From assembly GCA_002348825.1 (NCBI GenBank), contig DEBN01000190.1, positions 1-14,508 of the forward strand: DNA of 14,508 nucleotides. The letters are read 5' to 3'. The translations under genes and the position numbers were made by a program. Origin of the DNA: Gammaproteobacteria bacterium UBA2955 (GTDB lineage: Bacteria; Pseudomonadota; Gammaproteobacteria; Pseudomonadales; Azotimanducaceae). The notes beneath the pieces were generated by a model. It was given only the letters and a program-made list of their open reading frames with translations. It was not told the DNA's origin and searched no databases. Every line of letters starts with the position of its first letter. The first letter of the stretch is position 1. Positions 1 through 7,180 of this stretch are shown one piece after another.

Positions 1-699
1 CTGAATTGGTGGCCCCATCATGCAATCGTCAAAGTCGACGAAGTGAGGGATTTCATCGCGCCACAAGATATTGCCCATATGACAATCCCCGTGGATCCGA
101 ATATTCGGCACGTCCTTCATTAAGGGGTCAATACGCTGTAATAAATGTTCGCTCACCGAAGCATAAGCCGGCGCCATTTCGGTGGGCAAAAAATCGTTTT
201 CAAGCAAAAACGAGCGGCTGTCGTGGCCGAAGCGTTGCGCATTGATTTGCGGTCGATGCTGAAACGGTTGTTGCGCCCCAACCGCGTGCATCCGCGCAAT
301 GGTGCGGCTGAGGACTTCGAGATCGTCGAGGTTTTCCAGATTCGGTGGATGACCGCCTTGTCGAGCGAACACTGCGAAGCGAAATCCCAGATGCTGAAAC
401 ACGCTAACGGGGTGGGGGTCGGTTACGGTGAGATGCATCGGGGTCACCACTGACAACTCGGCATCCGCCAGTTTGTGGGTAAACTTGTGCTCCTCGGTAA
501 TCGCAGCATCGCTCCATCGATGTGGCCGGTAGAATTTAACGATCACAAAGCTTTGATCTTCCAAGCCGGCCTGATAGACCCGGTTTTCGTAGCTGTTGAG
601 CGCCAGCAAGCTGCCGTTAGGCTGCAATCCGATGCTTTCCAAAGCGTCGAGAATGGCGTCAGGGGTGAGGCTCTGGTACGGCGTGGTCGGTTGGTCCAT
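1..699 (-). CDS. srkA: Stress response Ser/Thr protein kinase SrkA (YihE/RdoA family), 3' end outside window
   Basis: Reading the minus strand from the ATG at 699 gives 233 residues open to the window edge. The E. coli protein has about 328, so roughly the last 95 are missing. It belongs to the aminoglycoside-phosphotransferase-like kinase fold. The catalytic loop HGDCHMGNILW starts at residue 203 (catalytic Asp205, metal-binding Asn210), followed by VDFDD at 221-225 with the second metal Asp (222). These line up with D201, N206 and D217 of E. coli SrkA. The N-terminal lobe carries the family pattern ALNSYENRVYQ near residue 33 and the lysine-containing strand VIVKFYRP. In E. coli the protein is a cytoplasmic kinase that counteracts stress-induced death and is linked to the Cpx envelope response. 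It lies 59 bp downstream of comF on the same strand and could share its transcript. No strong Shine-Dalgarno precedes the ATG, but the N-terminus fits the family. Identity is secure; the physiological role is inferred from E. coli. Confidence 0.93.
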   Translation of the reverse strand, partial: MDQPTTPYQSLTPDAILDALESIGLQPNGSLLALNSYENRVYQAGLEDQSFVIVKFYRPHRWSDAAITEEHKFTHKLADAELSVVTPMHLTVTDPHPVSVFQHLGFRFAVFARQGGHPPNLENLDDLEVLSRTIARMHAVGAQQPFQHRPQINAQRFGHDSRSFLLENDFLPTEMAPAYASVSEHLLQRIDPLMKDVPNIRIHGDCHMGNILWRDEIPHFVDFDDCMMGPPIQ

Positions 700-758
700 G
701 GCCGCACTGTAGCAGTATCCACTGCACAGGTCAGATTAGGGCGCCTAAGTTGTCGTCC

Positions 759-1505
759 TCAAGCGCGTGTGGCACACCAGGCGTCGACGCGTTTCGCGCC
801 CGCTTGGCGCAAGGTTTTTGCAATGACTGAGACCGTCGTGCCGGTAGTGAGTACATCGTCGATGATCGCGACGTGGCGATTTTGGAGCGGTTCTGGCTCT
901 GCATCGGGCTTAAGTTGGAAGGTATTTGAAGCCAGACGCACGCGTTGGCTGCGTGTCTGAGCGCGCTGTGATGGTCCGCTTTTGCGCGTCAATAGGTTGG
1001 CGGCTACGGGTATATTTAATTGTTTATGCAGCGTTTGCGCTAACCAATGGGATTGATTGTAGCCCCGCCGCAGTTGAGTCCACGGCGCGATTGGCACAGG
1101 GATAAGTAGCTCCGGAATGGGCTCAGAATCGGGATAGCGTTGGCGCACTGCCGCCAGTAAAAACCCCGCCAGCGCGAGCGCCTCGCGCTCACCGCGGTGG
1201 AATTTCCATTGGTGTACCAAATACGCGCCGCAATGCTGGTGCAGTACTGGTGCCAGCGTTAGGTCGGCAACAGGCTCTGAGGCGCAGCGGCCGCAGATGT
1301 GTTGACCTGCGGGGATTGGTAGCGCGCAATGTTGACAGCACTGGGTGTTCAGAGCTACGGCGGTTCTGCAGTATGGGCATAGATGATCGTTTATGCGTAA
1401 CGGTGCCCGCCAGGGGCGGGGCGCCAAAGGCAGGCGACAGAGTACACAGACATCACCGAGGACGTAATCTGCCGCTAAGCGAGCAGATCGTTGGATTTTG
1501 CTCAA
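759..1505 (-). CDS. comF: ComF family phosphoribosyltransferase-like protein
   Basis: This 248-residue protein has an N-terminal zinc-ribbon region with paired cysteines (C20/C23, C43/C46, C57/C60, C71/C74). A type I phosphoribosyltransferase fold follows. The RRGYNQS motif lies at 146-152, and the PRPP-loop signature VAIIDDVLTTGTT at 212-224 carries the two acidic residues D216/D217. ComF proteins are cytoplasmic and needed for DNA uptake in naturally competent bacteria; in many Gammaproteobacteria (GntX/ComF) the role is less clear. Length is normal for the family. The only usable start is a TTG at 1505: the in-frame stop upstream is at 1554-1556, with no ATG or GTG between. The resulting N-terminus puts the first CxxC at the usual place. 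No clear Shine-Dalgarno is seen, so translation may be weak. The gene ends with TGA at 759-761, 59 bp before srkA on the same strand. Confidence 0.92.
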   Translation of the reverse strand: MSKIQRSARLAADYVLGDVCVLCRLPLAPRPWRAPLRINDHLCPYCRTAVALNTQCCQHCALPIPAGQHICGRCASEPVADLTLAPVLHQHCGAYLVHQWKFHRGEREALALAGFLLAAVRQRYPDSEPIPELLIPVPIAPWTQLRRGYNQSHWLAQTLHKQLNIPVAANLLTRKSGPSQRAQTRSQRVRLASNTFQLKPDAEPEPLQNRHVAIIDDVLTTGTTVSVIAKTLRQAGAKRVDAWCATRA

Positions 1506-1644
1506 CGCAATTAGCGGGTCGATTGGTTTAGGCCTGCTCGCGCACTTAGTCGCTTATTGTGAATACCCCGAATGAGTGCGCTATCAGCGGATTGCTGAAA
1601 TTTACGTCAGCCGTTGGCGAGACTGATAAATAGGTGGAATCGAC

Positions 1645-1654
1645 TGTTGCAACA
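1645..1654. promoter_or_regulatory. 10-bp perfect palindrome between comF and the acyl-CoA dehydrogenase gene, next to a -10-like hexamer
   Basis: The 279-bp gap 1506-1784 separates two divergent genes and has no credible ORF. It contains the self-complementary decamer TGTTGCAACA at 1645-1654. Six bases downstream, at 1660-1665, lies TACAAT, five of six matches to a sigma-70 -10 box on the plus strand. No good -35 hexamer sits at 16-18 bp from it. The layout would suit a repressor site over an acyl-CoA dehydrogenase promoter, but a 10-bp palindrome can occur by chance, so this is only a candidate operator. Confidence 0.25.
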
Positions 1655-1784
1655 TTCACTACAATTAGACAGAGGTAACTCGGCCGACAAAAAATTAGAA
1701 CAACGCAGGAGCTACGGTTAGACTTTCGCTTCGCGTCCCACAATTACCTCGAGACAGAGCGGTCCGGCACAACAAGGAACATCA

Positions 1785-3518
1785 GTGGAATACCAAGTAC
1801 AGCAGCGTGATATCGAGTTCTTATTGCAGGAGGTCTTTGATGTCCACAGCGTCTGGAGCGAGATAGAGGCCTTCGCGGATTTGTCGCCTGACGTAGCTAA
1901 AGCCATTGTCGCCGAGGGCGGACGAGTGGCTTCTGAGGTAATGGCGCCGCTTAATCAATCCGGAGACTCCGAAGGCTGTCAATGGCGTGACGGCGAAGTT
2001 ACGACGCCCAGCGGTTTCGCCGCTGCGTTCGCCGAACTGGCTCAAGGGGGCTGGCTGGGTCTGTCGGGTAATCCGCAGTTTGGTGGTCAGGGGATGCCGA
2101 AAAGTCTTGGATGTCTGATCGAAGAGATGTTCTGGTCGGCAAACACTAGCCTTTATTTATATGGAACACTGACCGTTGGGGCGTGTTTGTGTATCGACGC
2201 GCACGGTTCTGCAGAGCAAAAGAACATTTATCTGCCAAAGCTTTACTCGGGCGAGTGGACCGGAGCGATGGCATTGACGGAGTCTCACGCGGGCACCGAC
2301 CTTGGGATCATGCGCACTAAGGCAGAAGCGCAGAGCGACGGCAGTTATGCGATTACCGGTCAAAAAATATTCATTACCAGCGGCGAGCACGACATGGCGG
2401 CGAACATCGTGCACCTGACTCTCGCGAGATTGCCGGACGCGCCGCTCGGCAGCAAAGGCATATCGTTGTTCATTGTGCCGAAGTATCTGCCCAACGATGA
2501 TGGCGGCGTTGGCGAACGCAATGGCTGGTCCAGCGGTTCGCTGGAGCACAAGATGGGCATTAAAGGCAGCGCCACCTCGGTGATCAACTATGATGGAGCT
2601 AAGGGCTTCTTGCTCGGCGAAGAGAATCAGGGCCTGGCGGCTATGTTTACTATGATGAACTACGAGCGTCTCAGTGTGGGACTCCAAGGGCTCGGTGCAG
2701 CACAGCTGTCGTATCAGCATGCGGCCAGTTACGCTCGGGACCGTGTGCAGGGGCGAGCACCTGCGGGGCCGCAAAATCCTGATGCCGTAGCAGATTCGTT
2801 ACTTGTACACCCGGATGTTCGGCGCATGCTCTTGACCCAACGCGCCTATGCCGAGGGTTGTCGTGCGATGGGATTTTACGTTGGCATGCAGTTAGATTTA
2901 GAAAAATACGCCGATGACCAGCGGGCGGGCCGTATTGGTCAGCTGCTTACCCCTGTGGTCAAGGCTTTTTTGACCGACCGAGGACTTGAATGCGCCGTGC
3001 TTGGTCAGCAGGTGCTGGGCGGTCACGGCTATGTCAAAGAATGGGGCATGGAGCAGATCGTACGCGATGCGCGCATAGGCCAGATTTACGAGGGCGCTAA
3101 CGGCGTGCAGGCCATTGACTTAGTGGGCCGTAAGATCATGCGTGACGGCGGGAAAACTTTACTAGAGTTGCTTGGCGATATTACCTCCAGCGAGGTGCCG
3201 CCAGAGTTTTCGCAACCTTTAGCCGATGTCTGTCGGCGTTTAGAAGCGGTAACGCAATCGGTCGTATCGCGTGGCAAGCAGGATCCGAACCTACCCGGCG
3301 CAGTTTCCGTAGATTTCTTGGATTTCGTGGGTCTAACGGTGTGCGCTTGGATGTGGGCGCGGATGGCGAGTAGTGCGCCGGCGAATGAATTTGGTGACGC
3401 CAAACGCGCCACCGCGAGGTACTTTTTCGCTCGGCTACTGCCCCAGACCTTGGGTCTGGAGCAAAGTATTAACGCAGAATCCGAGGCGGTTATGGCCATG
3501 CCCGAGGCGCTGTTTTAG
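1785..3518 (+). CDS. Acyl-CoA dehydrogenase with C-terminal extension (about 600-residue subfamily, DmdC-like)
   Basis: This 577-residue FAD flavoenzyme oxidises an acyl-CoA to the enoyl-CoA in the cytoplasm and passes electrons to ETF. Domain order is: a short N-terminal element (1-35, with the subfamily pattern DIEFLLQEVFD), a helical N-domain, the middle beta domain with the FAD-contact motif ALTESHAGTD (163-172), and the catalytic helical domain. The catalytic base is probably E436, in IYEGANGVQAIDL, where MCAD-type enzymes have IYEG. An extra C-terminal helical domain (about 460-577) marks the long subfamily that includes methylmercaptopropionyl-CoA dehydrogenase DmdC and many long- or medium-chain enzymes. 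The start is a GTG at 1785 preceded by AAGGA at 1774-1778. Its 3' end overlaps the convergent SDR gene by 4 bp. Substrate cannot be assigned: no other dmd gene is in the window, so a beta-oxidation role is at least as likely. Confidence 0.93.
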   Translation: MEYQVQQRDIEFLLQEVFDVHSVWSEIEAFADLSPDVAKAIVAEGGRVASEVMAPLNQSGDSEGCQWRDGEVTTPSGFAAAFAELAQGGWLGLSGNPQFGGQGMPKSLGCLIEEMFWSANTSLYLYGTLTVGACLCIDAHGSAEQKNIYLPKLYSGEWTGAMALTESHAGTDLGIMRTKAEAQSDGSYAITGQKIFITSGEHDMAANIVHLTLARLPDAPLGSKGISLFIVPKYLPNDDGGVGERNGWSSGSLEHKMGIKGSATSVINYDGAKGFLLGEENQGLAAMFTMMNYERLSVGLQGLGAAQLSYQHAASYARDRVQGRAPAGPQNPDAVADSLLVHPDVRRMLLTQRAYAEGCRAMGFYVGMQLDLEKYADDQRAGRIGQLLTPVVKAFLTDRGLECAVLGQQVLGGHGYVKEWGMEQIVRDARIGQIYEGANGVQAIDLVGRKIMRDGGKTLLELLGDITSSEVPPEFSQPLADVCRRLEAVTQSVVSRGKQDPNLPGAVSVDFLDFVGLTVCAWMWARMASSAPANEFGDAKRATARYFFARLLPQTLGLEQSINAESEAVMAMPEALF

Positions 3519-4294
3519 ACCCTTGGGAACACCCAAGGATGGGACGCGGAAAGGCCGCCGTCGACAGGTAACGCGTGGCCGTTTACATAGGATGCTCGGT
3601 CGCTGAGCAAGAAACACGCCGCTTCGCCAATTTCGCTTGGATGGCCATAACGTTTCGCTGGATTGATCTGACCTATCTTATCTTCTTTGCCGCGCTCTCG
3701 AGCGAGGTCAAAGGTGGGCTTAGTCATACCGGTTTCAATAAGTCCTGGACAGATGGCGTTGATCCTGACGCCAGTGCCGTAGAGCTGATATGCGACAGTT
3801 TGAACGATGCTGATGACGCCGGCTTTGCTCGCTGAATAATCCACCCCACCTGCGTTTGCGCGCAGTCCGGCCACGGACGCGGTGCAGACAATGGCGCCTT
3901 GTCCTTGATTTACAAAATGCGGCACGCTGTGCTTAATCGCTAAAAATACGCCTACGGTATTTACCCCTAATGTGCGCTGCCAATCTTCCACGGTCAACTC
4001 GGTGAGACTTTTGCGTCCGCCGGATACGCCTGCGTTGGCGTAAATGCCGTCGATGCCACCGAACTCGTCGACGCATTGCTGGATGAAGGCTGAGACGGCC
4101 GTTTCGTCGCTGACATCCGCGCGCACCGCAATGGCCGCGCCGTCATTATTTTTGATCTCCTCGACGGTTGAGCTGACGCTGTCGTTGATATCTACGCAGA
4201 CCACGTTTGCGCCGTAGCCCGCGGCTAAAATGCTTGTGGCGCGGCCGATACCGCTGCCTGCTCCAGTAATGACGATGCGTTTTTCAGTTAGCAC
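3515..4294 (-). CDS. SDR family NAD(P)-dependent oxidoreductase
   Basis: This is a 259-residue classical short-chain dehydrogenase/reductase. The cofactor motif TGAGSGIG lies at 10-17, and D35 at the end of the second beta strand favours NAD(H) over NADP(H). AD at 59-60, NAG at 87-89, N112, S140, Y153 and K157 form the standard structural and catalytic set, followed by PG at 183-184. It should oxidise an alcohol or reduce a ketone in the cytoplasm; the substrate is unknown. The start is GTG at 4294, chosen because a G-rich Shine-Dalgarno (AGGGGG) lies about 5 nt upstream and the cofactor motif then falls at the normal distance. The gene begins 21 bp after the mpl stop on the same strand, so it is probably the second gene of an mpl-SDR transcript. 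Its last codons contain a 7-bp hairpin and overlap the convergent acyl-CoA dehydrogenase gene. A link to acyl-CoA metabolism (hydroxyacyl-CoA step) is possible but is only a neighbour argument. Confidence 0.92.
   Translation of the reverse strand: MLTEKRIVITGAGSGIGRATSILAAGYGANVVCVDINDSVSSTVEEIKNNDGAAIAVRADVSDETAVSAFIQQCVDEFGGIDGIYANAGVSGGRKSLTELTVEDWQRTLGVNTVGVFLAIKHSVPHFVNQGQGAIVCTASVAGLRANAGGVDYSASKAGVISIVQTVAYQLYGTGVRINAICPGLIETGMTKPTFDLARERGKEDKIGQINPAKRYGHPSEIGEAACFLLSDRASYVNGHALPVDGGLSASHPWVFPRV
3521..3538. repeat. Perfect 7-bp hairpin (AACA loop) at the convergent junction of the acyl-CoA dehydrogenase and SDR genes
   Basis: The arm CCTTGGG at 3521-3527 pairs with CCCAAGG at 3532-3538 around the loop AACA. 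It lies inside the last codons of the SDR gene, just past the TAG of the acyl-CoA dehydrogenase. No T-tract follows on either strand, so it is not a standard intrinsic terminator. It might stabilise a 3' end or pause polymerase where the two transcripts collide. Confidence 0.35.
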
Positions 4295-4315
4295 GAAGAC
4301 CCCCTATAACGTGTT

Positions 4316-5740
4316 TTATGGTGTTTTGTTATTCAGTGCTGTGAAGCCAGCGGTGATTTTGTTGTAAATGCCGTCGAAAGCGCCGTTACTCATAATCACT
4401 AGGTGGCGTTTGCGTCCACTTTCGAGTTGCGGCAGTTGAAGTAAATGGTCGATCAATTGCTCTGTGTCGTCCTCGACTTTTGCTTCGATTACGCAGTTCG
4501 CGGCGAGTTCGTGCACATCCCATCGGATGTTTTTGCCGCGAAACCAAATAACCCGGTCGGCGGCAGCGCAACAGGTGGTTAAATCATTTTGCAGGGTGCC
4601 GAGAGACATAGTGTGCGTTCTGGGCTCAATAATTGCGACGATCTCGTCGGTGCTGGCGTTGTCGCGTAGCCCCTGCAGGGTAGCCCTAATAGCTGTCGGG
4701 TGGTGAGCGAAGTCGTCGTAAATTACCGTGCCAGCGTCTTGAAATATGATCTCCATGCGGCGTTTAACGCCGCTGAAATGACTTAAAGCCTCTATCGACA
4801 CCTCGATCGGCACCCCTGCGTGCCGCGCAGCAGCAATTGCATTTATGGCGTTGCTGCGGTTGTGTTCGCCTTTGAGTGTCCAGTTTATGACCCCTTGGCG
4901 AACGCCGTTAAGCAGCACTTCGAATGTCTCGGGATCCGCCATACTTTGGGCGCTCGACCATAAATCTCCAGTGTCTGTTGCCACCGGCCTGCGCGGGGCT
5001 TTGTAGCCTATCCGCGCGATTTCGGTCCAACAGCCTTGATCCAGCACTTCGTTGAAGGCCTCGTCGTCGCTGGGCGCTAATACCAGACCACCTGCGGGCA
5101 CCGTTCTGAGTAGCAAGTGAAACTGTGCCTGAATTGCCGCGATATCCGGAAATATATCCGCGTGATCGTATTCAAGGTTGTTTACGATTAACGTGCGCGG
5201 CCGGTAATGTACAAACTTTGAACGACGGTCGAAGTAGCTTGTGTCGTATTCGTCGGCTTCAACGACAAAGAATGGACCGTTGCCGATGCGCGCAGATTGT
5301 TCGAAATTGTTGGGGGCACCGCCAATCAAATAACCTGGGTTAAGACCGGCTTGCTCCAAGATCCACGCCAGCATGCTCGCCGTAGTAGTTTTGCCATGAG
5401 TGCCCGCGACCGCCAATACCCAGCGGTCGCGCAATACTGCGGTGCCCAGCCACTCTGCCCCAGAGGTATAGCTTAGATTGCGCTCGAGGATGTATTCGAT
5501 TGCCGCGTGACCTCGAGGCAGGCCCGCATTGCCGACAATAATCTGGTCTGGCGGTGGCTCGAGTTGAGCAGGGTCGAAACCCTCGAAAGCGTGGATGCCG
5601 GCTTGGCTAAGTTGGTCGGACATAGGTGGGTAGATGGCGCCGTCGCTGCCGCTGACCTCAAACCCCAGCTGCTTTGCCAGTTGCGCAAGGCTCCCCATGA
5701 GCGTGCCGCCGATGCCGAGAAAATAGAGGTGTTTGCTCAT
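4316..5740 (-). CDS. mpl: UDP-N-acetylmuramate:L-alanyl-gamma-D-glutamyl-meso-diaminopimelate ligase
   Basis: This 474-residue Mur-ligase family enzyme is the recycling enzyme that joins the murein tripeptide released from old peptidoglycan to UDP-MurNAc, using ATP, in the cytoplasm. Visible motifs are the N-terminal Rossmann GIGGTLMGSLA (9-19), the ATP P-loop GTHGKTTT (113-120), the Mpl pattern EADEYDTSYFD (161-171), NNLEYDHADIF (187-197), GEHNRSNA (291-298) and YDDFAHHPTAI (341-351). The open frame extends 19 codons upstream to 5797. The ATG at 5740 is preferred because it puts the glycine-rich motif at the family position and leaves room for the divergent control region. E. coli Mpl is 457 residues, so length is normal. 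It is divergent from pfp and precedes the SDR gene by 21 bp, probably as an operon. MurC is the closest alternative, but the EADEYD/FDRRSKF signature favours Mpl. Confidence 0.95.
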   Translation of the reverse strand: MSKHLYFLGIGGTLMGSLAQLAKQLGFEVSGSDGAIYPPMSDQLSQAGIHAFEGFDPAQLEPPPDQIIVGNAGLPRGHAAIEYILERNLSYTSGAEWLGTAVLRDRWVLAVAGTHGKTTTASMLAWILEQAGLNPGYLIGGAPNNFEQSARIGNGPFFVVEADEYDTSYFDRRSKFVHYRPRTLIVNNLEYDHADIFPDIAAIQAQFHLLLRTVPAGGLVLAPSDDEAFNEVLDQGCWTEIARIGYKAPRRPVATDTGDLWSSAQSMADPETFEVLLNGVRQGVINWTLKGEHNRSNAINAIAAARHAGVPIEVSIEALSHFSGVKRRMEIIFQDAGTVIYDDFAHHPTAIRATLQGLRDNASTDEIVAIIEPRTHTMSLGTLQNDLTTCCAAADRVIWFRGKNIRWDVHELAANCVIEAKVEDDTEQLIDHLLQLPQLESGRKRHLVIMSNGAFDGIYNKITAGFTALNNKTP

Positions 5741-5764
5741 GAGGGTGCGCCTAAATAACGGAGA

Positions 5765-5799
5765 AATTGTCGCACAAATCTGCGGAATCGCAGACAATT
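5765..5799. promoter_or_regulatory. Nested inverted repeat in the mpl/pfp divergent control region
   Basis: Within the 98-bp gap between the starts of mpl and pfp, the outer arms AATTGTC (5765-5771) and GACAATT (5793-5799) are exact inverse complements. An inner hairpin TCTGCG/CGCAGA (5779-5784 and 5789-5794, loop GAAT) lies between them and shares the bases GA with the right outer arm, so the two pairings are alternatives in part. The position, between two divergent genes and 39 bp before the pfp start, suits a shared operator or a 5'-UTR hairpin for pfp. No regulator or convincing promoter hexamers could be assigned. Confidence 0.35.
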
Positions 5800-5826
5800 C
5801 CGCCCCTAATCAACCGCTGTTTCCTG

Positions 5827-5832
5827 AAGGAG
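5827..5832 (+). promoter_or_regulatory. Strong Shine-Dalgarno of pfp
   Basis: AAGGAG lies 6 nt before the ATG at 5839. It is the strongest ribosome-binding site among the complete genes of the window and fixes the start of pfp. Confidence 0.8.
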
Positions 5833-5838
5833 AATTGA

Positions 5839-7098
5839 ATGGTCAAGGCAAATGCCTTTTACGCCCAATCTGGCGGCGTCACGGCAGTCATAAACGCCAC
5901 TGCTTGTGGGGTATTGCAAACCGCTGCCGAGCACAAAGACGTGATCGGTAAAGTCCTGGTGGGGGCAAACGGTATCGTCGGTGCTTTGAATGAGGAACTG
6001 ATCGACGCCTCAAAAGAGAGTAAACGTGCTATTGCAGGCTTGCGCACGACCCCTGGTGGAGCCTTTGGCTCATGCCGTTACAAGCTCAAGCCCTATGCTG
6101 AGGATCCGCGCGAATACCAGCGTCTGCTCGATGTGTTCAAAGCGCATAACATTCGCTACTTCTTCTACAACGGTGGCGGCGATTCTCAGGATACTGCGAA
6201 CAAAGTCTCGCAACTTGGTGCCCGCGTAGGGTATCCGCTGCAATGCATTGGAGTGCCTAAGACCGTCGATAATGACTTGCCGATCACCGACTGCTGCCCA
6301 GGTTTTGGCTCGGTCGCGAAGTATGTAGCGGTATCGACAAAAGAAGCGGCGCTAGACATCGAGTCGATGTGTGCGACGTCGACCAAGGTGTTCGTATTGG
6401 AAGTCATGGGGCGGCACGCAGGATGGATCGCCGCCGCCGGCGCTCTTGCGCGCGAGCAGGCTGGAGATCCACCGCATATTATCTTGCTCCCAGAAGTGCC
6501 CTTTAAACAGCAGCAATTTTTGCGTCGAGTTAAAGCAACGGTGGCAGAAAAAGGCTTTTGTGTGGTGGTGGTTTCAGAGGGTGTAAGGTTTGCGAACGGC
6601 AAGTTCGTCGGTGAGTCGGGCGCGGCGAAGGACGCGTTTGGTCATGCGCAGTTGGGCGGTGTAGCTCCGGTGATTGCCAACTTGGTAACGTCTAAATTGG
6701 GCTATAAAAACCATTGGGCGGTCGCCGACTACCTGCAGCGGTCTGCACGGCATATTGCCTCCGCGACGGATGTTGAACAGGCTTATGCCCTTGGTCGTGC
6801 TGCGGTTAAATTAGCTGTGGCGGGTAAGACCGCAGTGATGCCAACGATCGTACGCACTAACGATGCGCCCTATCGCTGGAAGATTGGCGAAGCGAAATTG
6901 TCTCGGGTTGCTAATATCGAGCGCTTTATGCCGAAGAGCTACATCAGCAAAGATGGCTTCGACATAACCCCTAAGGCGCTGCGTTATTTAAGGCCGCTGA
7001 TCGCTGGGGAAGACTATCCGAGATATAAAAATGGTGTGCCAGAATATGTGCGGCTGAAGCAGCAGCGAGTTGCGAAAAAGTTGCCTGCAAAGTGGTAA
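5839..7098 (+). CDS. pfp: Pyrophosphate-dependent 6-phosphofructokinase (PPi-PFK)
   Basis: This 419-residue cytoplasmic enzyme interconverts fructose-6-phosphate and fructose-1,6-bisphosphate using PPi/Pi, and so can serve glycolysis and gluconeogenesis. Key motifs are YAQSGGVTAVIN near residue 8, NGGGDSQDTA at 111-120, PKTVDND at 140-146 (catalytic Asp144) and the substrate motif MGRHAGW at 190-196. The donor-specificity positions are Asp115 (E. coli PFK-1 Gly104) and Lys141 (E. coli Gly124); this Asp/Lys pair is the mark of PPi rather than ATP use. The residue before Asp115 is Gly where ATP enzymes have a Mg-binding Asp (GGDGS) and most PPi enzymes have GGDDS. From memory, the Xanthomonas PPi enzyme has GGNDS, so this subgroup varies there. 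The protein resembles the Xanthomonas enzyme nearly end to end. The ATG at 5839 has a strong Shine-Dalgarno. The gene is divergent from mpl and convergent with hppA, sharing a terminator with it. Confidence 0.94.
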   Translation: MVKANAFYAQSGGVTAVINATACGVLQTAAEHKDVIGKVLVGANGIVGALNEELIDASKESKRAIAGLRTTPGGAFGSCRYKLKPYAEDPREYQRLLDVFKAHNIRYFFYNGGGDSQDTANKVSQLGARVGYPLQCIGVPKTVDNDLPITDCCPGFGSVAKYVAVSTKEAALDIESMCATSTKVFVLEVMGRHAGWIAAAGALAREQAGDPPHIILLPEVPFKQQQFLRRVKATVAEKGFCVVVVSEGVRFANGKFVGESGAAKDAFGHAQLGGVAPVIANLVTSKLGYKNHWAVADYLQRSARHIASATDVEQAYALGRAAVKLAVAGKTAVMPTIVRTNDAPYRWKIGEAKLSRVANIERFMPKSYISKDGFDITPKALRYLRPLIAGEDYPRYKNGVPEYVRLKQQRVAKKLPAKW

Positions 7099-7132
7099 TG
7101 CCGATTCGATCGTCGAGATGAAAAGCACAAAT

Positions 7133-7163
7133 AAAAAAAGGGGGGCCGAGCCCCCCTTTTTTT
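7133..7163. terminator. Bidirectional intrinsic terminator between pfp and hppA
   Basis: The structure is A7 (7133-7139), G6 (7140-7145), the loop CCGAG (7146-7150), C6 (7151-7156) and T7 (7157-7163). A GC-only 6-bp stem extended by seven A-T pairs gives a U-tract on both strands. It therefore can stop pfp (35 bp after its stop codon) and hppA (18 bp after its stop codon). Confidence 0.93.
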
Positions 7164-7180
7164 GCCACCTGGAAAAAATC

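Noticed and set aside
475..960. 161-residue plus-strand open frame spanning the srkA-comF junction
   Set aside because: It overlaps the coding parts of both minus-strand genes and has no recognisable motif.
2157..2774. 205-residue open frame antisense to the acyl-CoA dehydrogenase gene
   Set aside because: It lies wholly opposite a well-supported gene, has a composition typical of antisense translation (Arg/His-rich, no domain), and no start signal.
1785..3518. Firm call as DMSP-pathway DmdC
   Set aside because: The long subfamily includes enzymes of other substrates and no other DMSP gene is present, so only the general family is claimed.
3521..3538. Intrinsic terminator at the acyl-CoA dehydrogenase/SDR junction
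   Set aside because: The stem is perfect but neither strand has a following T-tract.
4316..5740. Annotation as MurC
   Set aside because: The EADEYDTSYFDRRSKF pattern and the gene's isolation from a mur/fts cluster point to Mpl.
5839..7098. Annotation as ATP-dependent 6-phosphofructokinase
   Set aside because: Asp115 and Lys141 replace the Gly/Gly pair of ATP enzymes, and the protein matches the Xanthomonas PPi type along its length.
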